Assembly (NCBI GenBank): GCA_958447445.1 | Contig: CAUDAE010000028.1 | Coordinates: forward strand, 1-16,585 | Direction of reading: 5' to 3' | From: an uncultured Collinsella sp. | GTDB taxonomy: Bacteria > Actinomycetota > Coriobacteriia > Coriobacteriales > Coriobacteriaceae | Length of the DNA stretch: 16,585 nt | Notes under the pieces: generated by a model | The model's database searches: none | What the model was told of the DNA's origin: nothing | Seen by the model: only the letters and a program-made list of their open reading frames with translations | Shown here: piece by piece, positions 7,762 through 14,065 of the stretch | How positions within the stretch are numbered: the stretch's first letter is position 1 | How the letters are laid out: every line of letters begins with the position of its first letter | Translations under genes and position numbers: made by a program

Positions 7762-7822
7762 GGCTCTCCTCTTATTACAAGCCCATCGCACGCGGCAACG
7801 GGCGTTCACGCTCCACACTGGA

Positions 7823-7831
7823 TGATACAAT
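7823..7831 (+). promoter_or_regulatory. Extended -10-like promoter on the plus strand, divergent from the Tet(M)-like gene
   Basis: TGATACAAT fits the extended -10 pattern TGn followed by a TATAAT-like hexamer (TACAAT, 7826-7831). A weak -35-like TTCACG is at 7805-7810 with a short 15-base spacer. Transcription would begin near 7838 and run through the structured region. The same bases on the minus strand read TATCAT, so they could alternatively serve the Tet(M)-like gene. Confidence 0.35.
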
Positions 7832-7837
7832 TTACGG

Positions 7838-7971
7838 GCCGGCGGGCGAAGCGGGCCCTATCCCCCGACCGAGCTCATCGCCCCGCGTTGCCGCGCGGCG
7901 ATTTTCGTAGGTTCGCGCCTTGCGAAAGCCGGCACCTCCCCTTTTTGTCTGCCCGGGTTCATCTGGGGCAG
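7838..7971. other. Structured intergenic region with multi-hairpin potential (leader or ncRNA)
   Basis: No gene fits 7762-8066. GCCGGC at 7838-7843 can pair with GCCGGC at 7928-7933, enclosing three hairpins: GGGC/GCCC (7844-7847 with 7855-7858), a long one with ATCGCC/GGCGAT plus CGCG/CGCG and a TTGC loop (7877-7902), and TTCGC/GCGAA (7912-7926). A fourth hairpin, CTGCCC/GGGCAG (7949-7971), follows. The strand is undecided: minus would make it the 5' leader of the Tet(M)-like gene, plus an independent small RNA. It matches no riboswitch, SRP RNA or tmRNA consensus that I recognise. Confidence 0.4.
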
Positions 7972-8006
7972 TAACAACGCGAGCCCCACAACAACGCGTT
8001 TTACCA

Positions 8007-8032
8007 AAAATGGCCCCACTCGGGGCCATTTT
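8007..8032 (-). terminator. Terminator of the GNAT gene, possibly bidirectional
   Basis: A perfect 11-bp stem (8007-8017 with 8022-8032) and 4-base loop built on TGGCCCC/GGGGCCA, flanked by A-runs and T-runs. On the minus strand it lies 34 bases past the GNAT stop and is followed by five T. On the plus strand it is followed by TTTTCATTT, so it could also end a plus-strand transcript from the structured region. Confidence 0.85.
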
Positions 8033-8066
8033 CATTTCGGTGAAACGCTGGTATGTGACTCGGCCT

Positions 8067-8558
8067 TTATGCCTCGCGCAGCCAATCAAACGCGACGCGC
8101 GGCGTACCGTCCGACACATATACGATACCGGCGCGCTTAAACCCGGCCTTGGCAATGGCTCCCTGCATGGGCAGGTTGTCCTGATGCGTGTCGATACGCA
8201 GGTGATCGGCACGCTCTTTGGCAAAGGCAAACATCGCAGCCGCGATACCGTGTACGGCGCCATCGGACGCCACACGGTGCAGCACGGCGTACGGAGTGTC
8301 ACTGCGCCATTGACCATCCTCAATTACGTCATAGCACCCGTCCGGGCCCGGTAAAAAGGCAAACGTCGCTACCACGCGACCGTCGACTTCGCACACATAG
8401 CTGCCACCGGCGGCGATATCGGCAGCCAGCTGCTCGGCAGAAGGCGTGCCCTCGGGCCATTGCGTGGCGTTGCCATGCGCGCGCATAAAGGCGCGGGCAG
8501 CGTCGTAGATAGCCATGACGGCGGGAATGTCGGTATCGAGGGTTTTTCTGATCATCAC
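8067..8558 (-). CDS. GNAT family N-acetyltransferase
   Basis: A 163-aa protein with the GNAT fold: an N-terminal IRKTLDTDIPAVMAIYDAAR helix region (3-22), the central strand pair YVCEVDGRVVATFAFLPG, then VASDGAVHGIAAAMFAFAKER, the acetyl-CoA-binding segment, and a C-terminal DTHQDNLPMQGAIAKAGFKRAGIVYV stretch typical of the family (N..M...yeklGF). Substrate cannot be told from sequence. The GTG at 8558 is favoured because GAGG is 7 bases upstream; the adjacent ATG (8555) is possible. It is divergent from the 98-aa protein gene, and their shared 74-base gap contains an inverted repeat. A strong terminator follows. Confidence 0.87.
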   Translation of the reverse strand: MMIRKTLDTDIPAVMAIYDAARAFMRAHGNATQWPEGTPSAEQLAADIAAGGSYVCEVDGRVVATFAFLPGPDGCYDVIEDGQWRSDTPYAVLHRVASDGAVHGIAAAMFAFAKERADHLRIDTHQDNLPMQGAIAKAGFKRAGIVYVSDGTPRVAFDWLREA

Positions 8559-8577
8559 GCGGCGGCCTCACGTTTAT

Positions 8578-8607
8578 TGGTATCACTTTGATTGAGCAAT
8601 GATACCA
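8578..8607. promoter_or_regulatory. Inverted repeat TGGTATCA-N14-TGATACCA in a divergent promoter region
   Basis: Perfect 8-base arms at 8578-8585 and 8600-8607 lie between the GNAT start (8558, -) and the 98-aa protein start (8633, +). Position and symmetry fit a dimeric regulator's operator. The half site resembles the GGTATAA units upstream of the AAA/uvrA-like operon, which may be chance. Confidence 0.45.
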
Positions 8608-8632
8608 GCGTTTGAAGAGGGGCGCGAAGCAG

Positions 8633-8929
8633 ATGGGAAGCAAAAAGCGAGCCGCCTGGTCAAAGGCCAAAAGCGAGTTTTTGGGCGCTGCCACCGGCGG
8701 CGATATGAGCGACCTGTTTGCGCGCGAGGACGAGCGTCGCGACGCCTTGGACGCCGAGCGCGATGAGGCTTGGCGCTACAAATCGTGTGAGCGCAAAAAC
8801 CGTTACGACACGCGCGCCGAGGCCGAGGCAGTTATGGCCGACTGCGAAAACCGCGGGCGGCGTGGTTTGGCCTGCTACAAATGCGAATACTGCGGTGGAT
8901 GGCACCTGACGTCGCACCCATGGAAATAG
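8633..8929 (+). CDS. Small zinc-ribbon-like protein of unknown function
   Basis: A 98-aa, charged, soluble protein. The N-terminal half is rich in K, R, D and E and probably helical. The C-terminal half carries SCERKNRYDT (51-60) and CYKCEYCGGWHLTSH (81-95). C52, C84, C87 and H91 (or C81 and H95) could bind one zinc ion. Similar CxxCxxWHLT endings are common in short uncharacterised bacterial and phage proteins. The ATG at 8633 is chosen over an upstream TTG (8612) because GAGGGG lies at 8617-8622; the TTG has no binding site. It is convergent with rsmJ, with a GC-rich 7-bp stem-loop (8944-8962, no T-run) between them. Coding status is well supported; function is not known. Confidence 0.72.
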   Translation: MGSKKRAAWSKAKSEFLGAATGGDMSDLFAREDERRDALDAERDEAWRYKSCERKNRYDTRAEAEAVMADCENRGRRGLACYKCEYCGGWHLTSHPWK

Positions 8930-8977
8930 ACGCCGCATCGGCACGGCGCTAGCGAAGCGCCGGTAATCGCACGCAAG

Positions 8978-9682
8978 TTACGGGCGCGACGGCACTAAAA
9001 CATCGTAACGAACTGCCTTGCCCGCAAGTTGATAGCTCGGCTTAACGCCGGCAAGCAGCGGCCCCTTCACCGGCCGCTTGATAACGACCTTGCGCGGGTG
9101 CACCGCAAGCGCAGCTTCGACCAACGTCTCCTCATCGGCGCACGGCTGTTCCAGATGATGTAGGAGCTGGAACTTCTTTTTGACCGCCGCACTTTTAGTA
9201 CGCTCGGGAAACATGGGGTCCAGATACACCACGTCGGGAGCCGCGAGCTCGCCCTGCCCGATCAGCTCAGCTGTATGGCGAAGGCCGGTAATACTGTCCT
9301 CGCCCGCATGTAAGCGCATGCGCGCCACGGCTGTCGCAAGCGCCGGATCATCTGCCGCGCGATCCAAAGCATCCTTGAGGAGTGCCGCGATCACGCAATC
9401 CTGCTCATACAGATCGACGGCAAAGCCCGCGGCCGCCAACAGCAGCGAATCCTCGCCAAAGCCTGCCGTGGCATCAATCGCCCATGGGCACTCGACGCCT
9501 TTTGCGCGCGCAGCCTTTACCAGCAGCTCTTGCTGCAAACGGCCCTGCTTGAGCCGCGGATGCATGCGGGTGAAATCGGCGCGCAGCTCCATCGTGCCGT
9601 CGGTGAGCGTGAGTCCCTCGGACTTCCCGGCCAGCTCAAGCCCCGCGGCCCGAGCAACAGAAAAGGGATCGACTACGCCCAT
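8978..9682 (-). CDS. rsmJ: 16S rRNA (guanine(1516)-N2)-methyltransferase RsmJ-like
   Basis: A 234-aa class I SAM-dependent methyltransferase matching the RsmJ/YhiQ family, which methylates G1516 of 16S rRNA. Motif I is AIDATAGFGEDSLLLA (about 88-103), and the catalytic DPMFP sits in VVYLDPMFPERTKSAAVKKK (about 151-170). RKVVIKRPVKGPLLAGV near the C terminus also matches the family. The ATG at 9682 has AAGGAG 5 bases upstream. The gene lies 63 bases downstream of a 47-aa membrane protein gene on the same strand, so they may form one transcript. Family assignment is strong. The precise target base is known from E. coli, and transfer to this lineage is inference. Confidence 0.88.
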   Translation of the reverse strand: MGVVDPFSVARAAGLELAGKSEGLTLTDGTMELRADFTRMHPRLKQGRLQQELLVKAARAKGVECPWAIDATAGFGEDSLLLAAAGFAVDLYEQDCVIAALLKDALDRAADDPALATAVARMRLHAGEDSITGLRHTAELIGQGELAAPDVVYLDPMFPERTKSAAVKKKFQLLHHLEQPCADEETLVEAALAVHPRKVVIKRPVKGPLLAGVKPSYQLAGKAVRYDVLVPSRP

Positions 9683-9745
9683 GGGTACTCCTTAGCAAGC
9701 AAAACGAATACGTGAGCGCCGTTTGTGTCGGCACCCCACCGTCCG

Positions 9746-9889
9746 CTATTGTCCCACATGCGACATGGCCCACAGCATCCCAATGCAAAGCACCGCCATC
9801 AATCCCGTGCACACGGCAGCGATCACGGAATCACTCATGCGCCTTCCCAACGACCGCGGCTCACACACTTGCCCTGCTCCGTACATCAT
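9746..9889 (-). CDS. 47-aa single-pass membrane microprotein
   Basis: An uninterrupted 48-codon frame with AAGGAG exactly 5 bases before ATG 9889. The product starts MMYGAGQVCEPRSLGRRM, a short basic segment, followed by a hydrophobic helix of about 24 residues (roughly 21-44, containing AAVCTGLMAVLCIGMLWAM). The basic N side suggests that the N terminus stays in the cytoplasm. There are two adjacent ATG codons (9889 and 9886). It ends 63 bases before the rsmJ start on the same strand. No family is recognised. The perfect ribosome binding site and membrane-like composition are the main support. Confidence 0.6.
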   Translation of the reverse strand: MMYGAGQVCEPRSLGRRMSDSVIAAVCTGLMAVLCIGMLWAMSHVGQ

Positions 9890-10122
9890 GGCTTCTCCTT
9901 CGGTCCAGCTCTTACCATGGCCCCATCATCGCAGCGCCGCGCATACGCTGCCATCGATTTGACTTACGCCCAGCTTTCTTTTTTGAAAGGTTGGGGTTGG
10001 GCTGCGCGGGCTCAAAGCGCTTTCAGGCACATGCATCGCCGCGTTGAACTACAATGTGCTTCACCATATGTGCAGCACATGGGGTGCGCCAGGTTGGCGC
10101 ACTCGTATCGAAAGGACCAGCC
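9890..10122. other. Intergenic region upstream of the four-helix membrane protein gene
   Basis: No convincing gene. A -10-like TACAAT (10050-10055) lies on the plus strand with no clear -35. A perfect 7-bp stem-loop (GTGCGCC 10084-10090, GGCGCAC 10096-10102) would sit in the leader of the membrane protein mRNA, just before its ribosome binding site (AAAGGA, 10111-10116). The left part presumably holds the promoter of the microprotein and rsmJ, which I cannot pinpoint. Confidence 0.4.
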
Positions 10123-10527
10123 ATGAGCAACGCCTGCAAATTACTCAAAATCCTATCGTTCTTCTTCTTTGTCGTCGGCATTCTAAGCGCAGGTATGGGT
10201 GCTACAGCGCTCTTTGCAGGCAGCGCGGCAGGCGATATCACGAGTGCCATGATCGTCTCTTGCGTCGTCGTCATCGTATTGGGCGTCGTCGAAATTGTGA
10301 CCGCTGTCTTTGGCATCCGCGCGGCAAATAATCCCGCCAAGGCTGGCGTTGTCTGGATCTGGTCCATCGTCTGCCTAGCATGTTCGGTCATCAGTCTGCT
10401 CCTCTCCCTGCCCCTCTTGGGTGGGACCGGCTCAAGCATCCCCGATTTTACCGGCCTGATTGTCAGCATTATCTACTTTGTACTCGCCAACCGCGTCAAG
10501 AAAGAGGGCATGGACCGTTTGAGCTAA
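10123..10527 (+). CDS. Small four-helix integral membrane protein, unknown function
   Basis: A 134-aa very hydrophobic protein with four predicted membrane helices at about residues 7-31 (LLKILSFFFFVVGILSAGMG), 38-64, 70-96 and 106-123. It ends in a basic tail (RVKKEGMDRLS), so both ends are probably cytoplasmic. The ATG at 10123 is preceded by AAAGGA; the frame is open further upstream but has no support there. It stands alone between rsmJ, which runs the other way, and a terminator shared with the rlmA-like gene. The fold recalls small DUF-type membrane proteins, but I do not recognise a specific family. Confidence 0.75.
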   Translation: MSNACKLLKILSFFFFVVGILSAGMGATALFAGSAAGDITSAMIVSCVVVIVLGVVEIVTAVFGIRAANNPAKAGVVWIWSIVCLACSVISLLLSLPLLGGTGSSIPDFTGLIVSIIYFVLANRVKKEGMDRLS

Positions 10528-10575
10528 GCCGCATCCGTGTCAATCGCTCAGCGACTCTGGTATATACGCCAATAA

Positions 10576-10611
10576 AAAGGGCCGATCGCGCATCTCCGCG
10601 GTCGGCCCTTT
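10576..10611. terminator. Bidirectional terminator between convergent genes
   Basis: A 15-bp stem (10576-10590 with 10597-10611, one G-T pair) and 6-base loop, built on AAAGGGCCG/CGGCCCTTT. A-runs on the left and T's on the right serve both the membrane protein gene (+) and the rlmA-like gene (-). Confidence 0.85.
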
Positions 10612-10636
10612 ACGTTTGCCCAGATAAAGCCGGTTG

Positions 10637-11452
10637 TTAGCTGTGGCGGTACTCGGCGATGATGAAGTCGATATCGGTCTGGAGCGTGTCCAGGTTTGCC
10701 AGGCGCTCTTTATCGGCAGGTCGTGTGCGGTAGTAGTACGGCGTCATCTGGAACACCGCCTCAATGTCTGCCTGGGTCTGGAGCGTAATGTTCGCAGACA
10801 CCCGCTGCGTTCCGACCAACTCGAGCTCGGTGGTCTGCGGCAGCTTCTCGTCGTTAAGGTACGGCGTATCGTAGAGCACTTCCTTAAGCCCAAACAGATG
10901 ACGGGCACCCGGCACCACGGTATAGAGTGAGCCCTCTGGCGCCAGTACGCGGGCAAACTCACGCTCGTTAAAGGGAGCAAAGAGCTCAGTCACCATATCG
11001 AAGGCGCCATCGGCCACGGGGATGTCCTTCATGTTGGCCACGAAGTAGGTCGCATCGCCGCGCTTGGCGGCCAGGCGCACCATCTCCTTGCCCAGGTCAA
11101 AACCGTAAGCATCTACGCCCGGCACCGCGCCCATGGCACTGGTGTAATAGCCCTCGCCACAGCAAATATCGAGCAGCGTCATGGGGCCGTTCGCAGACGT
11201 GGCGCGCCCAGACACCTGCTTGCGCACCAGCTCGACCATCGCATCGCGCAACGGCGCGTAGTATCCACGGTTCAAAAAGTCACGACGGCTGCGCGCCTGC
11301 GACTTGGGATCGCCCATGGAGTCACCGCTCTTGGACGAGCGCAGTAGATATAGATAACCCTCGCGCGCACGGTCAAACCGGTGTCCGCCCGCACATGCGG
11401 CCCCACGCTCATCGTCCACCAACGGTTCATGGCAAACGGGACACAACAACAT
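10637..11452 (-). CDS. rlmA: 23S rRNA (guanine-N1)-methyltransferase, RlmA family
   Basis: A 271-aa methyltransferase of the RlmA/RrmA family, which N1-methylates G745 or G748 in 23S rRNA helix 35. The N-terminal zinc finger is complete: C4, C7, C20, H24, within LCPVCHEPL and CAGGHRFD. REGYLYLLRSS, the ARSRRDFLNRGYYAPL segment (53-68) and SAM motif I LLDICCGEG (93-101) follow. ATG 11452 has AAGGAG just upstream. Gram-positive members (RlmA(II)/TlrB) usually act on G748 and contribute to tylosin resistance together with a second methylation; whether this one acts on 745 or 748 cannot be read from sequence. It is divergent from the MATE exporter, with a 60-base palindrome in the shared gap. Confidence 0.87.
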   Translation of the reverse strand: MLLCPVCHEPLVDDERGAACAGGHRFDRAREGYLYLLRSSKSGDSMGDPKSQARSRRDFLNRGYYAPLRDAMVELVRKQVSGRATSANGPMTLLDICCGEGYYTSAMGAVPGVDAYGFDLGKEMVRLAAKRGDATYFVANMKDIPVADGAFDMVTELFAPFNEREFARVLAPEGSLYTVVPGARHLFGLKEVLYDTPYLNDEKLPQTTELELVGTQRVSANITLQTQADIEAVFQMTPYYYRTRPADKERLANLDTLQTDIDFIIAEYRHS

Positions 11453-11507
11453 GGCAACTCCTTAGCGCGAACAACACAACGCCCACCATTGTCTCACGCC
11501 TTCCCCA

Positions 11508-11567
11508 CCTAGTCATTGGGGACGTTCTTGAATGACTAGTCGTTTAAGAACGTCCCCAATGACTAGG
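11508..11567. repeat. 60-base near-perfect palindrome (REP-like family B)
   Basis: The outer 22 bases are perfectly complementary (11508-11529 with 11546-11567, arms CCTAGTCATTGGGGACGTTC.. and its complement). The inner 16 bases also pair through the self-complementary GACTAGTC (11534-11541) with two G-T pairs, so the element is symmetric about 11537/11538. The motif ATGACTAG recurs at the centre and right end. It sits in the divergent gap between the rlmA-like gene and the MATE gene. No transposase is in the window. Confidence 0.85.
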
Positions 11568-11630
11568 CGATTAGGAGTATCATCGTCTGCGCAAATAAGC
11601 ACGAAAGAGCATATTAGAGATTGAGAACGT

Positions 11631-13013
11631 ATGGCTGACACCGCATCTAAGCACATCGATATGACCACCGGCTCGCTGTGGCGCAATATTCCCCTGTTCG
11701 CCTTCCCCGTGGCCGCCACGAGCATCTTGGAGCAGCTGTCGAACCTCATCGCCACGGTCATCATCGGTAACTTCTCGGGCGACCAGGGAACCCTCGCCAT
11801 GGCGGCAGTCGGCTCCAATGTTCCGCTTACCAGTCTTATGCTCAACCTGTTTATTGGCATGTCGCTTGGCTCCAACGTGGTCATCGCCAACGCCATCGGC
11901 CGCAACGATCAGAACATGGTCAAACGCGCCGTCCATACCTCGATTTTAATGGCGCTCGTGGGCTTTGTCGTCATCGCACTGGGTGAGGTCTTTGCCGAGC
12001 CCATGCTCGCCGCGCTCAACGTTCCCGCCGAAACCATGCCGCTCGCTTCGCTCTATCTACGCGTCTTTTTGCTGAGCATGCCCTCGATTTTGCTCTACAA
12101 CTTTGAGGCCGCGATCTTCCGCTCCGTCGGCATCACCCGCATGCCGCTGCAGGCGCTTGCTGTGTCCACCGTCCTCAACATTGGTCTGGATCTCATCTTT
12201 GTCCCCGTACTCCACTGGGGCGTCGCGGGCGTCGCCATCGCCACCGCCATCGCTTACACCGTCAGCGCCGCCACGCTCTTTATCCGCCTACTCAAGACCG
12301 ACTCCGTCGTCCGTGTCACCCCGCGCGACTTGGCTATCGACCCCGTCGCCCTCAAGCGCATCGTTAAGATCGGCCTGCCCGCCGGCATCCAGAGCGCTGT
12401 CTTTGCCGTCGCCAACATCATCATCCAGTCTGCCATCAACAGCCTGGGCACCGAGGTCATGGCGGCATCGAGCGCCGCCATGAGCCTGGAGTACGTGTGC
12501 TACAACCTGCTCAACAGCTTTAGCCAGGCTTGCACCACCTTTGTGGGACAAAACCACGGTGCCCGCCAGATCGACCGCTGCACCAAAACGCTTAAGGTCT
12601 GCCTGGTCGAAGGCGGCATCGTTGCACTCACCACGATTATCGTTATTGTCGGTCTGGGGCGCGAGATCTTGTCGCTGTTCAACAGCGACCCCAACATCGT
12701 CTCGATCGGCTATATCCGCGTGTGTTCGATCTTCCCGGCGTACGCCTTTAGTATGTTCTACGAAAACATGTCAGGCTACCTGCGCGGCTTTGGTATCTCG
12801 CTCACACCCGCCCTCATCACCATGATCTGCGTCTGCGGCATCCGCTTCTATTGGGTGTTCTGCGTGTTCCCGCACTTCCGTACCTTTGCGAACATCATGA
12901 TGGTCTACCCCATCAGCCTGGGCACCACGGCATTCTTTATGGTCGTGGCGGTACTACTCTGCCACCCGGCACGCACCTATCGCGCCACCCAAGCCAAAGC
13001 GACAGCCCGCTAA
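11631..13013 (+). CDS. MATE family multidrug/Na+ or H+ antiporter
   Basis: A 460-aa inner-membrane exporter with about 12 hydrophobic segments in two halves. SLWRNIPLFAFPVAATSILEQL and NLIATVIIGNFSG (the start of the MatE domain), then ALAVSTVLNIGLDLIFV and the GVAGVAIATAIAY segment, are typical MATE features. The second half repeats with KIGLPAGIQSAVFAVANIIIQ and the SQACTTFVGQNHGARQ motif. MATE proteins expel cationic drugs or metabolites in exchange for Na+ or H+; the substrate here is unknown. The ribosome binding site is weak (GAGA at 11623-11626), so initiation may be inefficient. A near-perfect palindrome lies 63 bases upstream. It ends 27 bases before the convergent LysR gene, with no clear terminator between them. 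Confidence 0.9.
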   Translation: MADTASKHIDMTTGSLWRNIPLFAFPVAATSILEQLSNLIATVIIGNFSGDQGTLAMAAVGSNVPLTSLMLNLFIGMSLGSNVVIANAIGRNDQNMVKRAVHTSILMALVGFVVIALGEVFAEPMLAALNVPAETMPLASLYLRVFLLSMPSILLYNFEAAIFRSVGITRMPLQALAVSTVLNIGLDLIFVPVLHWGVAGVAIATAIAYTVSAATLFIRLLKTDSVVRVTPRDLAIDPVALKRIVKIGLPAGIQSAVFAVANIIIQSAINSLGTEVMAASSAAMSLEYVCYNLLNSFSQACTTFVGQNHGARQIDRCTKTLKVCLVEGGIVALTTIIVIVGLGREILSLFNSDPNIVSIGYIRVCSIFPAYAFSMFYENMSGYLRGFGISLTPALITMICVCGIRFYWVFCVFPHFRTFANIMMVYPISLGTTAFFMVVAVLLCHPARTYRATQAKATAR

Positions 13014-13040
13014 ACACCGCACTCAACGCCACGCCAGTCA

Positions 13041-13907
13041 TTAATTGACAATATGCGAGCTCATATAGTCGATAAAGCGCCTCGTGGCGATGGGCATGGT
13101 GTCCCAGCTGCGCCAGGCGGCCACCACGTCGCGCGAGGGGGCATGCACGATAGGCCGCACACGGATATCGGCTTGCACGCCCTCAACGGTACGGCGATAA
13201 AGCATACTCACGCCCAGGCCTTCCTCCACCATCGCCATGATGGTGTAGTCGTCGGTCACCTCACTCGTCACGTGTGGCGACAGCCCATGCGCCGCAAATG
13301 CATCGAGCACCAGGCTCTGTTCGCCCTCATCCAGCAGCACAAACGGCTCGGACGCCAGGTCGGCAAGTGTCACCTTTTCTTTTACCGTCAGCGGATGCGC
13401 GGCTGGCAGCAGCGCCACCAACTCGTCGTGATAGACCACGCGCTCCTCGAGCCCAGCGGTAAATCCGCGCGCCGTAAAGCAAAAGTCAACCACGCCGTCG
13501 TGCACCCATTGAGCGTTGCGCGTGTAATCGCCCTGCTTGAGGGTAAAGCGTACGCCCGGGTGCAGCGCCCCAAAGTCGCGGATCACACGCGGCAACACGG
13601 TTCGACTCACGTTGGTAAACGTCGCGATGCGAATATCGGTCGACGAAAGCCCCAGCAGCTCCTGACGCTTGCCCTCGAGCTCGGCCTCGGCGGTCACGAT
13701 CTGGCGCAGGTATGGCAGATATGGTTTACCGTCACGCGTAAGCGACACGCCCTGCTTACCGCGCTCGATAAGCGTGGTACCCAGCTCGCGCTCGAGCGCC
13801 TTGACGGCCTGGCTCACCGCGCTTTGCGTATAGCCCAGCTCATCGGCCGCACGTTTCAGACTGCCGCGATCGACCACCATACAAACAATCTGATACCGCG
13901 ATGCCAT
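13041..13907 (-). CDS. LysR-type transcriptional regulator
   Basis: A 288-aa regulator with an N-terminal winged helix-turn-helix (about residues 2-60, including GSLKRAADELGYTQSAVSQAVKALERELG; the SAVS-x-x-VK-x-LE core is typical). A periplasmic-binding-protein-like effector domain follows (about 88-288). ATG 13907 is preceded by GGAGG. It is divergently transcribed from an EamA/DMT permease gene across a 158-base gap, the classical arrangement in which a LysR protein controls its neighbour and itself. The effector is unknown. The downstream MATE gene is convergent and not obviously linked. Confidence 0.92.
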   Translation of the reverse strand: MASRYQIVCMVVDRGSLKRAADELGYTQSAVSQAVKALERELGTTLIERGKQGVSLTRDGKPYLPYLRQIVTAEAELEGKRQELLGLSSTDIRIATFTNVSRTVLPRVIRDFGALHPGVRFTLKQGDYTRNAQWVHDGVVDFCFTARGFTAGLEERVVYHDELVALLPAAHPLTVKEKVTLADLASEPFVLLDEGEQSLVLDAFAAHGLSPHVTSEVTDDYTIMAMVEEGLGVSMLYRRTVEGVQADIRVRPIVHAPSRDVVAAWRSWDTMPIATRRFIDYMSSHIVN

Positions 13908-14065
13908 CGTGCCTCCACATCAATGCAGCCGTAAAACGTTTTGTCAGGGCTTTTCGCGCCTACTTTAGCGTTTCTTAATCATACTGAAGATACATTCGCT
14001 TTACTACATCCACATCTGGGAGCAGAATCCTTTGTACGAAACCGTTCTGTAACAAAAGGAGTCCC
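13908..14065. promoter_or_regulatory. Divergent LysR / EamA regulatory region
   Basis: An A/T-rich gap with a perfect 10-base palindrome AAAACGTTTT (13933-13942) close to the LysR start, and several -10-like sequences, including TACATT (13991-13996), toward the permease. The permease's binding site AAAAGGAG is at 14054-14061. LysR binding sites usually follow T-N11-A; no single convincing box stands out. Confidence 0.4.

Noticed and set aside
7762..7830. Longer N terminus for the Tet(M)-like protein
   Set aside because: The frame is open, but the strong AGAGGAGAG directly precedes the ATG at 7761, and the family starts just before the AHVDAGKT motif.
7858..7962. 34-aa minus-strand frame in the Tet(M)-like leader as a regulatory leader peptide
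   Set aside because: Starts with ATG but has no Shine-Dalgarno sequence and overlaps the hairpin-rich region; composition looks non-coding.
5764..7974. 736-codon open frame on the plus strand opposite the Tet(M)-like gene
   Set aside because: It mirrors the real gene's codon pattern in GC-rich DNA, has no ribosome binding site, and its product is R/H/Q-rich with no recognisable domain.
8612..8632. TTG start giving a 105-aa zinc-ribbon protein
   Set aside because: No ribosome binding site upstream of the TTG; the ATG at 8633 has GAGGGG at usable distance.
9712..10047. Plus-strand frames of 79-133 codons upstream of the four-helix protein gene
   Set aside because: Overlapping frames in all three phases without ribosome binding sites, rich in S, R, P and H; the minus-strand 47-aa gene is better supported.
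13053..13934. 293-codon open frame opposite the LysR gene
   Set aside because: Covers a well-supported LysR gene on the other strand; no start signal and no domain.
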